DNA of 37,692 bases. Source: CAYQDF01 sp964416175. GTDB taxonomy: Bacteria; Chloroflexota; Anaerolineae; Anaerolineales; UBA4823. Under the pieces are notes generated by a model, which made no database searches, had not been told where the DNA came from, and was given only the letters and a program-made list of their open reading frames with translations. Position numbers and translations under genes: made by a program. This document shows, piece after piece, positions 17,947 to 24,912 of the stretch; within the stretch, counting starts at the first letter, position 1; every line of letters starts with the position of its first letter. Location of the stretch: positions 1 to 37,692 of the forward strand of contig CAYQDF010000020.1 in NCBI GenBank assembly GCA_964416175.1, written 5' to 3'.

Positions 17947-18888
17947 ATGCAAGCGATAAACACAAAAGGCGTGTTCCCTGCCGCGGTCCTGCCGCTGGCG
18001 GCCGATTACGAACCGGACTACGCGGCCTATTCCCGCTACCTGGACTGGCTGATCGCGGAGGGCGCCGCTGGCCTGGCGATCAACATGGACACCGGCGAGG
18101 GCCCGCAGCTCACCCCGGCCGAGCGCCGCCGGGCAGCTGAGACCGCGGTCGAGGCCGCGCACGGGCGCGTCGCGGTGGTGGCGGGCGTGATGGGAGCGAC
18201 GACCCGCGACGCCGTCGCAACGGCGGGGATGTACCAGGAGACCGGAGTCGATGGCCTGGTAGTCTTTCCCAACGCCGCTTTCCGCAACGACCCCCTGGAC
18301 CCGCGCATCCCGTATGATTACCACCGGGCGATTGCCGAGGAGACGGGCCTGCCGATCATCCTGTTCCAGCTTGCCCCGGTGTTCGGCGGCGTGAATTACA
18401 CCCGTGAGACCCTGCTGCGCCTTTTGGAGATCCCGCAGGTGGTCGCGATCAAGGAAGCGTCCTTCGACGCGCAGTATTTTGCCTACACGATGGATACGGT
18501 AAGAATGTCCGGCCGGCCGATCACCGTGCTGTGCGGCAACGATCGGTTCATCACAGAGTGCTTCCTGTTGGGAGCCGAGGGCGCCTTGCTCGGTTTCTGC
18601 GCCATCGGCTGCGGAATGGTGGCCGAGATGCTGGACAGGTTCCTGGCGGGCGCGTACCCAGAGGCGGTCGCCATGCGCCCGCGCGTCCAGGGGTTCGCCA
18701 ATTTCATCTACAAGGACCCGGTCCTGGATTACCGGGCGCGCTGCAAGGTCGGCCTGGCGCACCTCGGCGTGCTCAGCCGCGATCGGACCTTTGTGCGCCC
18801 GCCGCTGCTCCAGATCAGCGAGGCTGAATCGCGGGAGATCGCCCAGGCCCTGTCCGCGTTTGGGATGCTGCAAGAGGTGGGCGGGTAG
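17947..18888 (+). CDS. DapA-superfamily aldolase or dehydratase (not a true DHDPS)
   Basis: A 313-aa N-acetylneuraminate-lyase/dihydrodipicolinate-synthase fold. The Schiff-base lysine is K169 in VVAIKEASFD, so class I chemistry is retained. The usual YNxP segment is replaced by LFQLAP, putting F140 where DHDPS has its proton-relay tyrosine, and the GTTGE pocket reads NMDTGEG. It is therefore probably not a lysine-biosynthesis enzyme but a member acting on a keto-acid sugar, such as a KDG or deoxyglucarate aldolase/dehydratase. AAGGAG precedes ATG 17947. It is the last + strand gene of the island and converges on the glycosyltransferase gene with 15 bp between the stops. A KDG aldolase would release pyruvate and glyceraldehyde and could feed the AOR upstream. 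Confidence 0.87.
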   Translation: MQAINTKGVFPAAVLPLAADYEPDYAAYSRYLDWLIAEGAAGLAINMDTGEGPQLTPAERRRAAETAVEAAHGRVAVVAGVMGATTRDAVATAGMYQETGVDGLVVFPNAAFRNDPLDPRIPYDYHRAIAEETGLPIILFQLAPVFGGVNYTRETLLRLLEIPQVVAIKEASFDAQYFAYTMDTVRMSGRPITVLCGNDRFITECFLLGAEGALLGFCAIGCGMVAEMLDRFLAGAYPEAVAMRPRVQGFANFIYKDPVLDYRARCKVGLAHLGVLSRDRTFVRPPLLQISEAESREIAQALSAFGMLQEVGG

Positions 18889-18903
18889 CCCGGAACGCCG
18901 GCC

Positions 18904-20154
18904 TCACAATTCGTCTTCACCCGTCTCGGGCCCCCGCACTCGCCGGTCAATGCCAATTCCATAGCGCTCGAGCATGGCGATGAGCCTGGACCGGCCGGGG
19001 ATCTGGCGGGCGGCTCGGGTGGCGGGCCCGCGTTCCGCGGCCTCCCAGGCGAGTCTGGCGACCTCGTAGGCTGCGCGCGGTCGGCCCAGCCGGCGGGCGT
19101 TTGCGGCGCGCTGGGCCAGCAGAGCCCCTCCCCCCAGGAGCCAGTGGCACAGGATCTCCAGCGCCTCGACGCTGTTTTGGGCCAGTTCCCCGGCGCCGCC
19201 CGCGATCACGAAAGCCGCGTTCCCGACTTCCTGGCCGGGGAGGACGTCCACCAGCAGCAGCGGCCGGCCGCCAGCCAGGGATTCGGTGACGATCAGCCCG
19301 CCGGCCTTGCAAATGATGCAGTCCGCCGCGCATATCATCTGGGGGAGGTTCTCAACGAAGTTGTACACGTAAGCCGGAACGTGCCACTCGGTGCTCAGGA
19401 AATGGCGATAAAGCTCGTCGTCCCCGCCCGCGACCAGCGCCAGCTGCACGGGCAGGCCCGAGTGGTTGATCACGTGCAGGGCTCCGCTCATGTGTTTCAC
19501 GCGCTTGCTGCCAACCGCCAGCACGGTGGTCAGGTCCGGTTGCCAGCCCAGCTCGGCCCGGACGGCCTCCGCCGCGCAGCCTTCCCGGGCGAACACCGGG
19601 TGGACCGGTATCCCGGTGATCTGGACCTTATCGGGGCGCAGGCCAGCCTCGATCGCCATCTTCAGGACCGTTTCAGTCGGCACCAGGGTGAGGTCAGAGG
19701 CCTTGTGGAACCAGATGGGGTGGACCGTCGCCAGGTCAGTGACCACGGTGAGCAAGGGGATGTAACGCCGGCTGATGATAAAAAATGCGTTGAGCGGGGC
19801 CTGATAGCCAGGATAGGTGCTGACGATCGCATCCGGCTGGGTGCGCTGCAACAGGTCGCGCAGGGTTTCGTAGAGCGCGATCGTGAAGGCGCTTTCGATC
19901 ACTGTGGTTGGCAGGGCAGCTCCAGTGGCCTGGTAGCCGAGCTGGTACAGCCCGGGCAGTTCGGTCACGATCTTGTCGTAGGCCTCGCTCGAACGCAAGA
20001 GCGATGGAACGCGATCACTCTCCAAAGGGTTGACGATTTCTACTTCGCAGGCACCGGCACACACCTCTCCCAATGCCGCGGCGATGGCATTCGCCGCGCT
20101 GCGATGCCCGTAGCCTGCGTGAGAGGTGAGGATCAGGATGCGTTTCTCCGGCAT
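18904..20154 (-). CDS. MGDG-synthase/UgtP-like glycosyltransferase
   Basis: A 416-aa GT28-type enzyme. The N-terminus ILILTSHAGYGHRSAANAIAAAL is the hallmark of monogalactosyldiacylglycerol synthases and the diglucosyldiacylglycerol synthase UgtP. It continues with VSTYPGYQAPLNAFF, TVVTDLATVHPIWFHKASDL, QITGIPVHPVF and a UDP-sugar site DCIICKAGGLIVTESLAGGRPLLL. ATG 20154 is chosen since the family begins just before the RILIL strand; the open frame extends 20 residues further without homology. AGCAGG lies upstream. It makes a glycolipid headgroup at the membrane face and is unlinked in function to its neighbours. Note a Gly/Ala-rich C-terminal region. Confidence 0.9.
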   Translation of the reverse strand: MPEKRILILTSHAGYGHRSAANAIAAALGEVCAGACEVEIVNPLESDRVPSLLRSSEAYDKIVTELPGLYQLGYQATGAALPTTVIESAFTIALYETLRDLLQRTQPDAIVSTYPGYQAPLNAFFIISRRYIPLLTVVTDLATVHPIWFHKASDLTLVPTETVLKMAIEAGLRPDKVQITGIPVHPVFAREGCAAEAVRAELGWQPDLTTVLAVGSKRVKHMSGALHVINHSGLPVQLALVAGGDDELYRHFLSTEWHVPAYVYNFVENLPQMICAADCIICKAGGLIVTESLAGGRPLLLVDVLPGQEVGNAAFVIAGGAGELAQNSVEALEILCHWLLGGGALLAQRAANARRLGRPRAAYEVARLAWEAAERGPATRAARQIPGRSRLIAMLERYGIGIDRRVRGPETGEDEL

Positions 20155-20185
20155 AAAGACCTGCTCTGTCTTGGGCGTGATTTCC

Positions 20186-20491
20186 TCAGAGTTGCGCCAG
20201 GAACTCCGGCACACGCAGAAAGGGGATCGCCTCGAATGCTCTCCTCTCCAGGAGATCGGCGTCCCCGGACACGATCACATCGGCGTGACCCGCTGCGGCT
20301 GCTTCCAGGAAGCGATTATCCTGCGGGTTTCTACAGGCGTCGATATGCCGGTCAGGAGATACCAGTTCCCCTCTCAGGCGGACCAGGTTGATCCAGGCAG
20401 CAATGTCGTCGGATAAGACGTGGTACTTTTGTTGGATCTGCGGCCTGCTGAGTACTTCCACCAGTTCCATCACCAGAGGCACGGAATACAC
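20186..20491 (-). pseudogene. PIN-domain protein lacking its N-terminus
   Basis: The 101 residues from GTG 20491 match the second half of COG1569-type PIN domains: VYSVPLVMELVEVLSRPQI, then NPQDNRFLEAAAAGHADVIVSGDADLL. The frame is open further upstream and still reads like a PIN domain (GAPGQALQHLRDERFTI), but before reaching the first strand with its essential aspartate it runs into the response-regulator gene. That region has no ATG, GTG or TTG in frame. The first catalytic acid is therefore missing and the product, if made, should be inactive. No antitoxin gene accompanies it. I read it as the remnant of a toxin gene cut by a rearrangement at the 3' end of the regulator gene. Confidence 0.7.
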
Positions 20492-20556
20492 GATCGTAAA
20501 GCGCTCATCGCGCAGATGTTGGAGCGCCTGCCCTGGTGCTCCTTTGTGTGGATGCT

Positions 20557-21213
20557 CTACGACGGGCCCTTGCTCTTCGCCAGCCAGGCCGCCTCGCGGC
20601 GGCTGTTCACCTGCAGTTTGGCCAGGATGTTCCGCAGGTGGCTCTTCACCGTGTGCAGGCTGATGGAAAGCTGGGCGGCGATCTCTTTGTCCGTCCGGCC
20701 CTGCGCCACCAGGCCCAGGACCTCCTGCTCGCGGAAGGTCAGCGCGGCCAGTTCTTCTCGCACGGCTGTGGGCGGCGCCGGCTGGCTCAGGCGGCGGAAC
20801 TCTTCCAGCATTCGCCCGGCGAGGGTCATGGAGATCGCTGCCTCCCCGCGCATGGCCCCGCGCAGCATCTCCAGCAGCACGCGCGAGCGGATGCTCTTGA
20901 GCAGGTAGCCCTGGGCCCCGCTCTTGATGGCCTCGAACAGTTTCTCGTCCTCGTCCCGGACGGTGAGCATCACGATGACCGTCTTGGGCAGTTCCTTTTT
21001 GATCTTCTGCGTCGCTTCCAGTCCGTCGCAGCCCGGCATCTGGATGTCCATCAGGATCAGGTCCGGCTTCAGCTCGCCGGCTTTGACGATCGCCTCCAGG
21101 CCATCAGCCGCTTCGCCGACCACTTCCATGTCCGGCTGGGCAGAAATGATCCCGGCCAGGCCCTCGCGGAACAGGCTGTGGTCGTCGGCCAGCAGGACGC
21201 GGATCCGGCTCAC
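20557..21213 (-). CDS. NarL/FixJ-family response regulator
   Basis: A 218-aa two-domain regulator. The receiver has the acidic pair D10-D11 in VLLADDHSLFREGL, phosphoacceptor D56 in PDLILMDIQMPG, and K106 in QGYLLKS. The LuxR-type HTH is C-terminal: LTFREQEVLGLVAQGRTDKE, then IAAQLSISLHTVKSHLRNIL. GTG 21213 overlaps the kinase stop TGA (GTGA) and is preferred to the ATG eight codons upstream because it places the receiver strand directly at the N-terminus. It is the cognate partner of the NarX-like kinase and is probably co-translated with it. The molybdoenzyme operon upstream is a plausible target. No NarL heptamer sites could be identified with confidence. Confidence 0.92.
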   Translation of the reverse strand: MSRIRVLLADDHSLFREGLAGIISAQPDMEVVGEAADGLEAIVKAGELKPDLILMDIQMPGCDGLEATQKIKKELPKTVIVMLTVRDEDEKLFEAIKSGAQGYLLKSIRSRVLLEMLRGAMRGEAAISMTLAGRMLEEFRRLSQPAPPTAVREELAALTFREQEVLGLVAQGRTDKEIAAQLSISLHTVKSHLRNILAKLQVNSRREAAWLAKSKGPS

Positions 21214-23153
21214 AGCGCTTCTTCCCTGGCGGGCCACGTGAGGAGAAGGCGCGTCCCGGCCCCCGGGGCCGTCTGGATCTCCACCCGCCCGGCGATCCGC
21301 GCCGCCCGCGCCTGGATGATGCTCAATCCAAAGTGATGCCGGTCACCGTCTTTCGGCGGCGCTCCCGGATCGAACCCCTGGCCGTCGTCTTCGACCGCCA
21401 GAACGTATTCTGCGTCCGCCTGGCTGAGGCGGAGATCGATCTGGTTCGCCCGGCTGTGGTTCTGGGCGTTCAGCAGGGCCTCCCGGGCGACCCGCAGAAC
21501 CTGCTCGCATTCCTGGCGCGGGAGGATCACCGGGGACGGAACGGCGCTGGACCAATACACCGGGATCCCGTGCGCGGAGATTTCTTTGGCCAGCCTGGCG
21601 AGCTGCTCCTGGAGCGGGGCGTTCGGCAGGCCTTGCTCTTGCAGGCTGGCGATCGCCCGGCGGGTATCGGCGACCGCCCGGTCCAGGCTGAGGTGGATGC
21701 GTTCCAGGGTGTCCACGGCCTCGAACCGCTGGCCTGCTTCCACCTGCAAGGCGGCCTGATCAACCGCCAGCTTGGCCGAGCTGAGGGTCTGCGCCAGGCC
21801 GTCGTGCATCTCGGCGGCGAGGCGCTGGCGTTCTTCGGCGGCGGCCAGGCGCTCCACCTGGTCGTACAGGCGGGCGTTCTGCAGCGCCACCGCGGCGACG
21901 TTGGCGAGCTTGGTCAGCACCGCGGCGGATTCGTCGCTGAACCTGCCGGGCTGCGCGCTCCCCACGCACAGCGCGCCGATGATCTGTTTTTCGATTTTAA
22001 GCGGGGCGGCCAGGTGGCTGGCCCGGTAGGCCGAGGCCACGATCTCGCAGTATCCCCGGCAGGCTCCATCGTCGCAGCGCAGCGCCCGATCGCCCTCTAG
22101 CACCCGGGCGACCACGCTGCTGTAGACTGGCGAAGTGAATTTTTCGATCGCCTGCTCCGGACCGCTGGTCGCCTGCAGGACCATCGTCCCGCCTCCCTCC
22201 TCCAGGGTGCACAGGAAGACCACGTCGCAGTCCAGCAGTTCCCGGGTCTTCTGGGTGACGGAGCGCAGGACGTCTTCGATCCCCAGGCGGGAGGAGATCT
22301 CGCGGGACACGGAGTAGAGCGCCTCCAGCTCCCGGGTGCGCCGGGCGACGCGCTGCTCGAGCTGGTCGGCCCAGGCCAGGGCTTCTTCGTGGGAGGCGAG
22401 CAGGCGGGCGCGCATCCGGTCGAAATTCTCTTCCAGGGCCCGGATCTCGTCCAGCCCGCCCGCCTCGACGCGCGTGGAGAGATCGCCGCCGCCGATGCGC
22501 CTGGCGGCCAGGCCCAGGCGGTGCAGGGGCAGCAGGACCTGCCCGCGCACGAACCAGGCCCCGGCTGCCAGCAGGAGCAGGGCGCAGGCCAGGAAGGCGG
22601 CCTGGACCCAGCGCAGGCGGGCTACTTTTTGCGTGGAAGCCGATTCGAACAGCCGGACGGCGGCGTCCGATTTCTGCACCAGGTCTGGTGAGGCGCTTTC
22701 GAGCTCCAGCAGGGCGGCCTGGAAAGCGGAGGAGGTGGGGGGTTCGGTTAAGATGGTCTGCAGGTTGGCGTGGAAGCCCTGCCAGGCGGCAGCCACTTCG
22801 GAAAGCTGGTTGAGCAGAGCGGGGCTGCGGGCGGCGGGGAGGGCGGCGTCCTGGCCGGGGAGGTAGGGTGCCGGGCCGCCGTTGCGCATAGCCATTAACG
22901 TCTGGTCGAACACCCAACCCGCCTCCTCCAAACTCGCCCCATGCAACCCGGTCTCCCCCATGCCGATCTCCAGGGCTTCGCGCGTCATCTGCTGGACCAG
23001 CATCCTCTGCCGTCCAGCCAGGTTGATGATCAGGGCATCCTGCCGCTGGGTCTCAAGGCTCCAGAAGGTGAGGCCGGCGGAGACCGTCACCAGCAGGAAG
23101 AAGGCAGAGAAGAGCAGGACAAACCTGCCCTGCACGCTGGAGAGCTTAACCAT
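21210..23153 (-). CDS. NarX-like sensor histidine kinase (PilJ-type sensor, HAMP, GAF, HisKA_3)
   Basis: A 647-aa membrane kinase. TM1 is about residues 12-30, followed by a P-box-like segment LIINLAGRQRMLVQQMTREA (41-60) as in NarX/PilJ sensors and a helical periplasmic domain. TM2 is about 183-203, HAMP about 205-255, then a coiled coil. A GAF domain (about 290-430) contains the cysteine triad C360, C365, C369. Phospho-histidine H450 lies in AAEMHDGLAQ (HisKA_3), and HATPase motifs are ALLNAQNHSRA, VEDDGQGFDPG and FGLSIIQARA. ATG 23153 shares one base with the stop of the toxin gene (TGATG), so it is probably translated by coupling. The ligand may be nitrate, nitrite or another oxyanion, judging from the P-box and the neighbouring oxidoreductase; this is inference. 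Confidence 0.93.
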   Translation of the reverse strand: MVKLSSVQGRFVLLFSAFFLLVTVSAGLTFWSLETQRQDALIINLAGRQRMLVQQMTREALEIGMGETGLHGASLEEAGWVFDQTLMAMRNGGPAPYLPGQDAALPAARSPALLNQLSEVAAAWQGFHANLQTILTEPPTSSAFQAALLELESASPDLVQKSDAAVRLFESASTQKVARLRWVQAAFLACALLLLAAGAWFVRGQVLLPLHRLGLAARRIGGGDLSTRVEAGGLDEIRALEENFDRMRARLLASHEEALAWADQLEQRVARRTRELEALYSVSREISSRLGIEDVLRSVTQKTRELLDCDVVFLCTLEEGGGTMVLQATSGPEQAIEKFTSPVYSSVVARVLEGDRALRCDDGACRGYCEIVASAYRASHLAAPLKIEKQIIGALCVGSAQPGRFSDESAAVLTKLANVAAVALQNARLYDQVERLAAAEERQRLAAEMHDGLAQTLSSAKLAVDQAALQVEAGQRFEAVDTLERIHLSLDRAVADTRRAIASLQEQGLPNAPLQEQLARLAKEISAHGIPVYWSSAVPSPVILPRQECEQVLRVAREALLNAQNHSRANQIDLRLSQADAEYVLAVEDDGQGFDPGAPPKDGDRHHFGLSIIQARAARIAGRVEIQTAPGAGTRLLLTWPAREEAL

Positions 23154-23551
23154 CAATCCAGCACCTCAAAACCCTGCTCTTTAAAGTGTCTGTCAAAGGC
23201 AAAAGCCTGGCGCAGGCCCGCCTGGCGCATGCTCTCAAAACTGGCGCAGTCCACCAGGCTCAAACGCTGTTGCCGGGCGGCCAGCAAAGCGCTCACGGCG
23301 CGCCTGTGCTGCTCGTCATTGACCCACAGGATGGTCAGGATTGGCTCGACGTCGTTTTGAAAAGCGATCACGGCCTCCATCCCCAGGCAGTTCTGCAACA
23401 CCGCAATCGTCTCGACCAGCACATAGTTATTGCAGATCAGGGAGAGGCCCGCCTCAATCAATCGCTGCCATCTGCGCCGAGCACGAGCGTGAAAGCGGTC
23501 ATCGGCGTTGAGGACGGCGAGAAACGCCGAAGTGTCGACGTATACACTCAC
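23153..23551 (-). CDS. vapC: PIN-domain ribonuclease toxin (VapC-like)
   Basis: A 132-aa PIN domain with all expected acidic positions: D6 in SVYVDTSAFLAVL, the glutamate in NYVLVETIAVL, and aspartates in LSLVDCASFESMR and AFAFDRHF. VapC toxins are Mg-dependent endoribonucleases that cut tRNA or rRNA and are held by a cognate antitoxin. GTG 23551 overlaps the antitoxin stop by four bases (GTGA), the standard vapBC arrangement. Its own stop overlaps the start of the histidine-kinase gene, which is unusual. The gene appears intact. Confidence 0.9.
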   Translation of the reverse strand: MSVYVDTSAFLAVLNADDRFHARARRRWQRLIEAGLSLICNNYVLVETIAVLQNCLGMEAVIAFQNDVEPILTILWVNDEQHRRAVSALLAARQQRLSLVDCASFESMRQAGLRQAFAFDRHFKEQGFEVLD

Positions 23552-23796
23552 GACTCAAAGGCCTCGGCCGCATAACGGTCGTGTTCGGCAGATAGTGTCT
23601 CCTCTCCGGAATGGAACCTGCCCGCCACGGCGAGCGCCCGGCGACGCCGCTCGCCTGGATCCATAGCGTTTCGGGAGCGAATTAACTGATCGACCCCCAG
23701 GCGGATCAGCTCAGCAACCGTCTTTCCCTCACGGGCAGCCAGCTGCTTGATGGCCTCCGATTGTTCTGCGGTCAATTGAATTTGCGTCCGGATCAT
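23548..23796 (-). CDS. vapB: Ribbon-helix-helix antitoxin (VapB/CopG-like)
   Basis: An 82-aa protein with an N-terminal RHH DNA-binding motif (RTQIQLTAEQSEAIKQLAAR, then EGKTVAELIRLGVDQLI) and a C-terminal acidic segment (GEETLSAEHDRYAAEAFES) suited to wrapping the toxin. It should neutralise the adjacent PIN toxin and autorepress the operon. ATG 23796 follows AAGGTG. An inverted-repeat region lies directly upstream. It is the first gene of an apparent four-gene overlapping unit with toxin, kinase and response regulator. Confidence 0.88.
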   Translation of the reverse strand: MIRTQIQLTAEQSEAIKQLAAREGKTVAELIRLGVDQLIRSRNAMDPGERRRRALAVAGRFHSGEETLSAEHDRYAAEAFES

Positions 23797-23810
23797 CTTG
23801 CACCTTGAAG

Positions 23811-23850
23811 ATTGATATCATGATTACAGAATCAATGTAATGATAACACG
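23811..23850 (-). promoter_or_regulatory. AT-rich operator/promoter region of vapBC
   Basis: Nested symmetry lies just upstream of vapB: ATGATTACA (23820-23828) and TGTAATGAT (23836-23844) are inverted repeats with one mismatch around a 7-bp centre. TGATATCA (23813-23820) is a perfect palindrome, and ATTGAT (23811-23816) pairs with ATCAAT (23831-23836). The AT content stands out from the GC-rich surroundings. This is the expected position for RHH antitoxin binding. Exact -35 and -10 boxes could not be fixed. Confidence 0.6.
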
Positions 23851-23861
23851 ATACGCTGGAT

Positions 23862-23879
23862 CGCGAGAAGTGTCTCGCG
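23862..23879 (-). terminator. Possible terminator hairpin after the molybdoenzyme operon
   Basis: CGCGAGA (23862-23868) and TCTCGCG (23873-23879) form a perfect 7-bp stem with a 4-base loop, 71 bp downstream of the last gene of the operon on the - strand. No U-run follows in that direction, so termination would need Rho or be incomplete. Read-through into vapBC and the two-component genes is then possible. Confidence 0.4.
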
Positions 23880-23949
23880 CTCGCCGGAAGCAGTCAGCGC
23901 AGGAAGCCGGTGCTGCCAGATTATCGCTACAGCTGGGTGGAAAGCCCGT

Positions 23950-24912
23950 TCACTCTCCGGGGGCCAGGCCCGTCAGGGCCGGCGATTCTATTGGAGAGAC
24001 GGCCCGGCCTGCCGGGGCAGTCTCTCCACGGCTGCCTGCCAGCAGCCAGACTGCAACCAGTCCCAGGAAGGCGTGGACGTTGAGCTGCGGGGCGTAGCCG
24101 CCCGCGGCCAGGAGCAGGAGCGCCCACGCGGCCGGCGGGTCCCGGCGTGCGGCGTTGAGGCCCCCCGCCGCTCCGGCCCAGATCCCCGCGGTATAAAACG
24201 GCCAGGGCAGGTACAGGGTCAGGCCGGTGGACCAGATCGCCAGGATGCCCGCCATCGCCGGGGCGAGCAGGCGCGGCAGGGTGAAGAGCAGCGCCGGCAG
24301 TCCGGCAGCCAGCCAGACCCACCAGGGAGATCCGCGGCCAAAATATCCCCCCAGGGCGAAGGCGCTCAGCAGCACCAGCAGCTCTCCGAGGGTGAAGAGC
24401 TCCCCGCCGAGGGGCGACGTCCCGGAGAGCCCCAGCACCGTGTAAACCCCTGGAATGGCCTGGGAGAACGCGCCGGCCAGGAGGGCCAGGCAGGAAAGCG
24501 TGACCGCCGGCCTCAGGCCGGCTGGGGCCGGGCGCTTCCAGGCCCCCCGGGCTACCAGCAGCAGGGCCGCGCCGTACAGAGCGTGAAAGGCCAGCCCGGG
24601 CACGCCGGCCGACGGGATAACCAGGGTCGCCAGGCTGACCAGCAGAAGCCCAAGCAGGGTCGTTCCCAGGGCCAGATCCTGCCGGCCGCGGAGCTGGCGC
24701 CAGGCGATCCAGCCCAGCGCAAGGAAGGCCAGCAGTCCGGCCAGGTTGCTGGCGACCTGCGCGGCCGGCCCGATGACCTGGTAGGCCTGGATCGCCAGCG
24801 GCGACTTGGGCATGAAGATGGCGGCGCGCGTCAGGGTGCGCGTGATCAGCCAGTCGGCCAGGGCCGCCAGCGTCAGCCACGAAAAGAATGCTGGGAAGCG
24901 CTTCATTTTCAT
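23950..24912 (-). CDS. Polytopic membrane protein of the molybdoenzyme operon (unknown function)
   Basis: A 320-aa, very hydrophobic protein with about nine predicted membrane segments (for example FFSWLTLAALADWLI, ALGTTLLGLLLVSLATLVI, FTLGELLVLLSAFALGGYF, WALLLLAAGGYAPQLNVHAF). I do not recognise the family. Histidines are few and no clear bis-histidine heme pattern is visible, so it is not an obvious NarI/cytochrome b. ATG 24912 overlaps the stop of the heme-b subunit (ATGA), so it is translationally coupled and probably part of the complex as a membrane anchor or quinone-interacting subunit, or an assembly factor. The C-terminus is a Pro/Gly-rich tail. Confidence 0.8.
   Translation of the reverse strand: MKMKRFPAFFSWLTLAALADWLITRTLTRAAIFMPKSPLAIQAYQVIGPAAQVASNLAGLLAFLALGWIAWRQLRGRQDLALGTTLLGLLLVSLATLVIPSAGVPGLAFHALYGAALLLVARGAWKRPAPAGLRPAVTLSCLALLAGAFSQAIPGVYTVLGLSGTSPLGGELFTLGELLVLLSAFALGGYFGRGSPWWVWLAAGLPALLFTLPRLLAPAMAGILAIWSTGLTLYLPWPFYTAGIWAGAAGGLNAARRDPPAAWALLLLAAGGYAPQLNVHAFLGLVAVWLLAGSRGETAPAGRAVSPIESPALTGLAPGE

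Noticed and set aside
23840..24097. A short + strand open frame after the vapBC operator
   Set aside because: No ribosome binding site and no homology by eye; it runs antisense into the membrane-protein gene.
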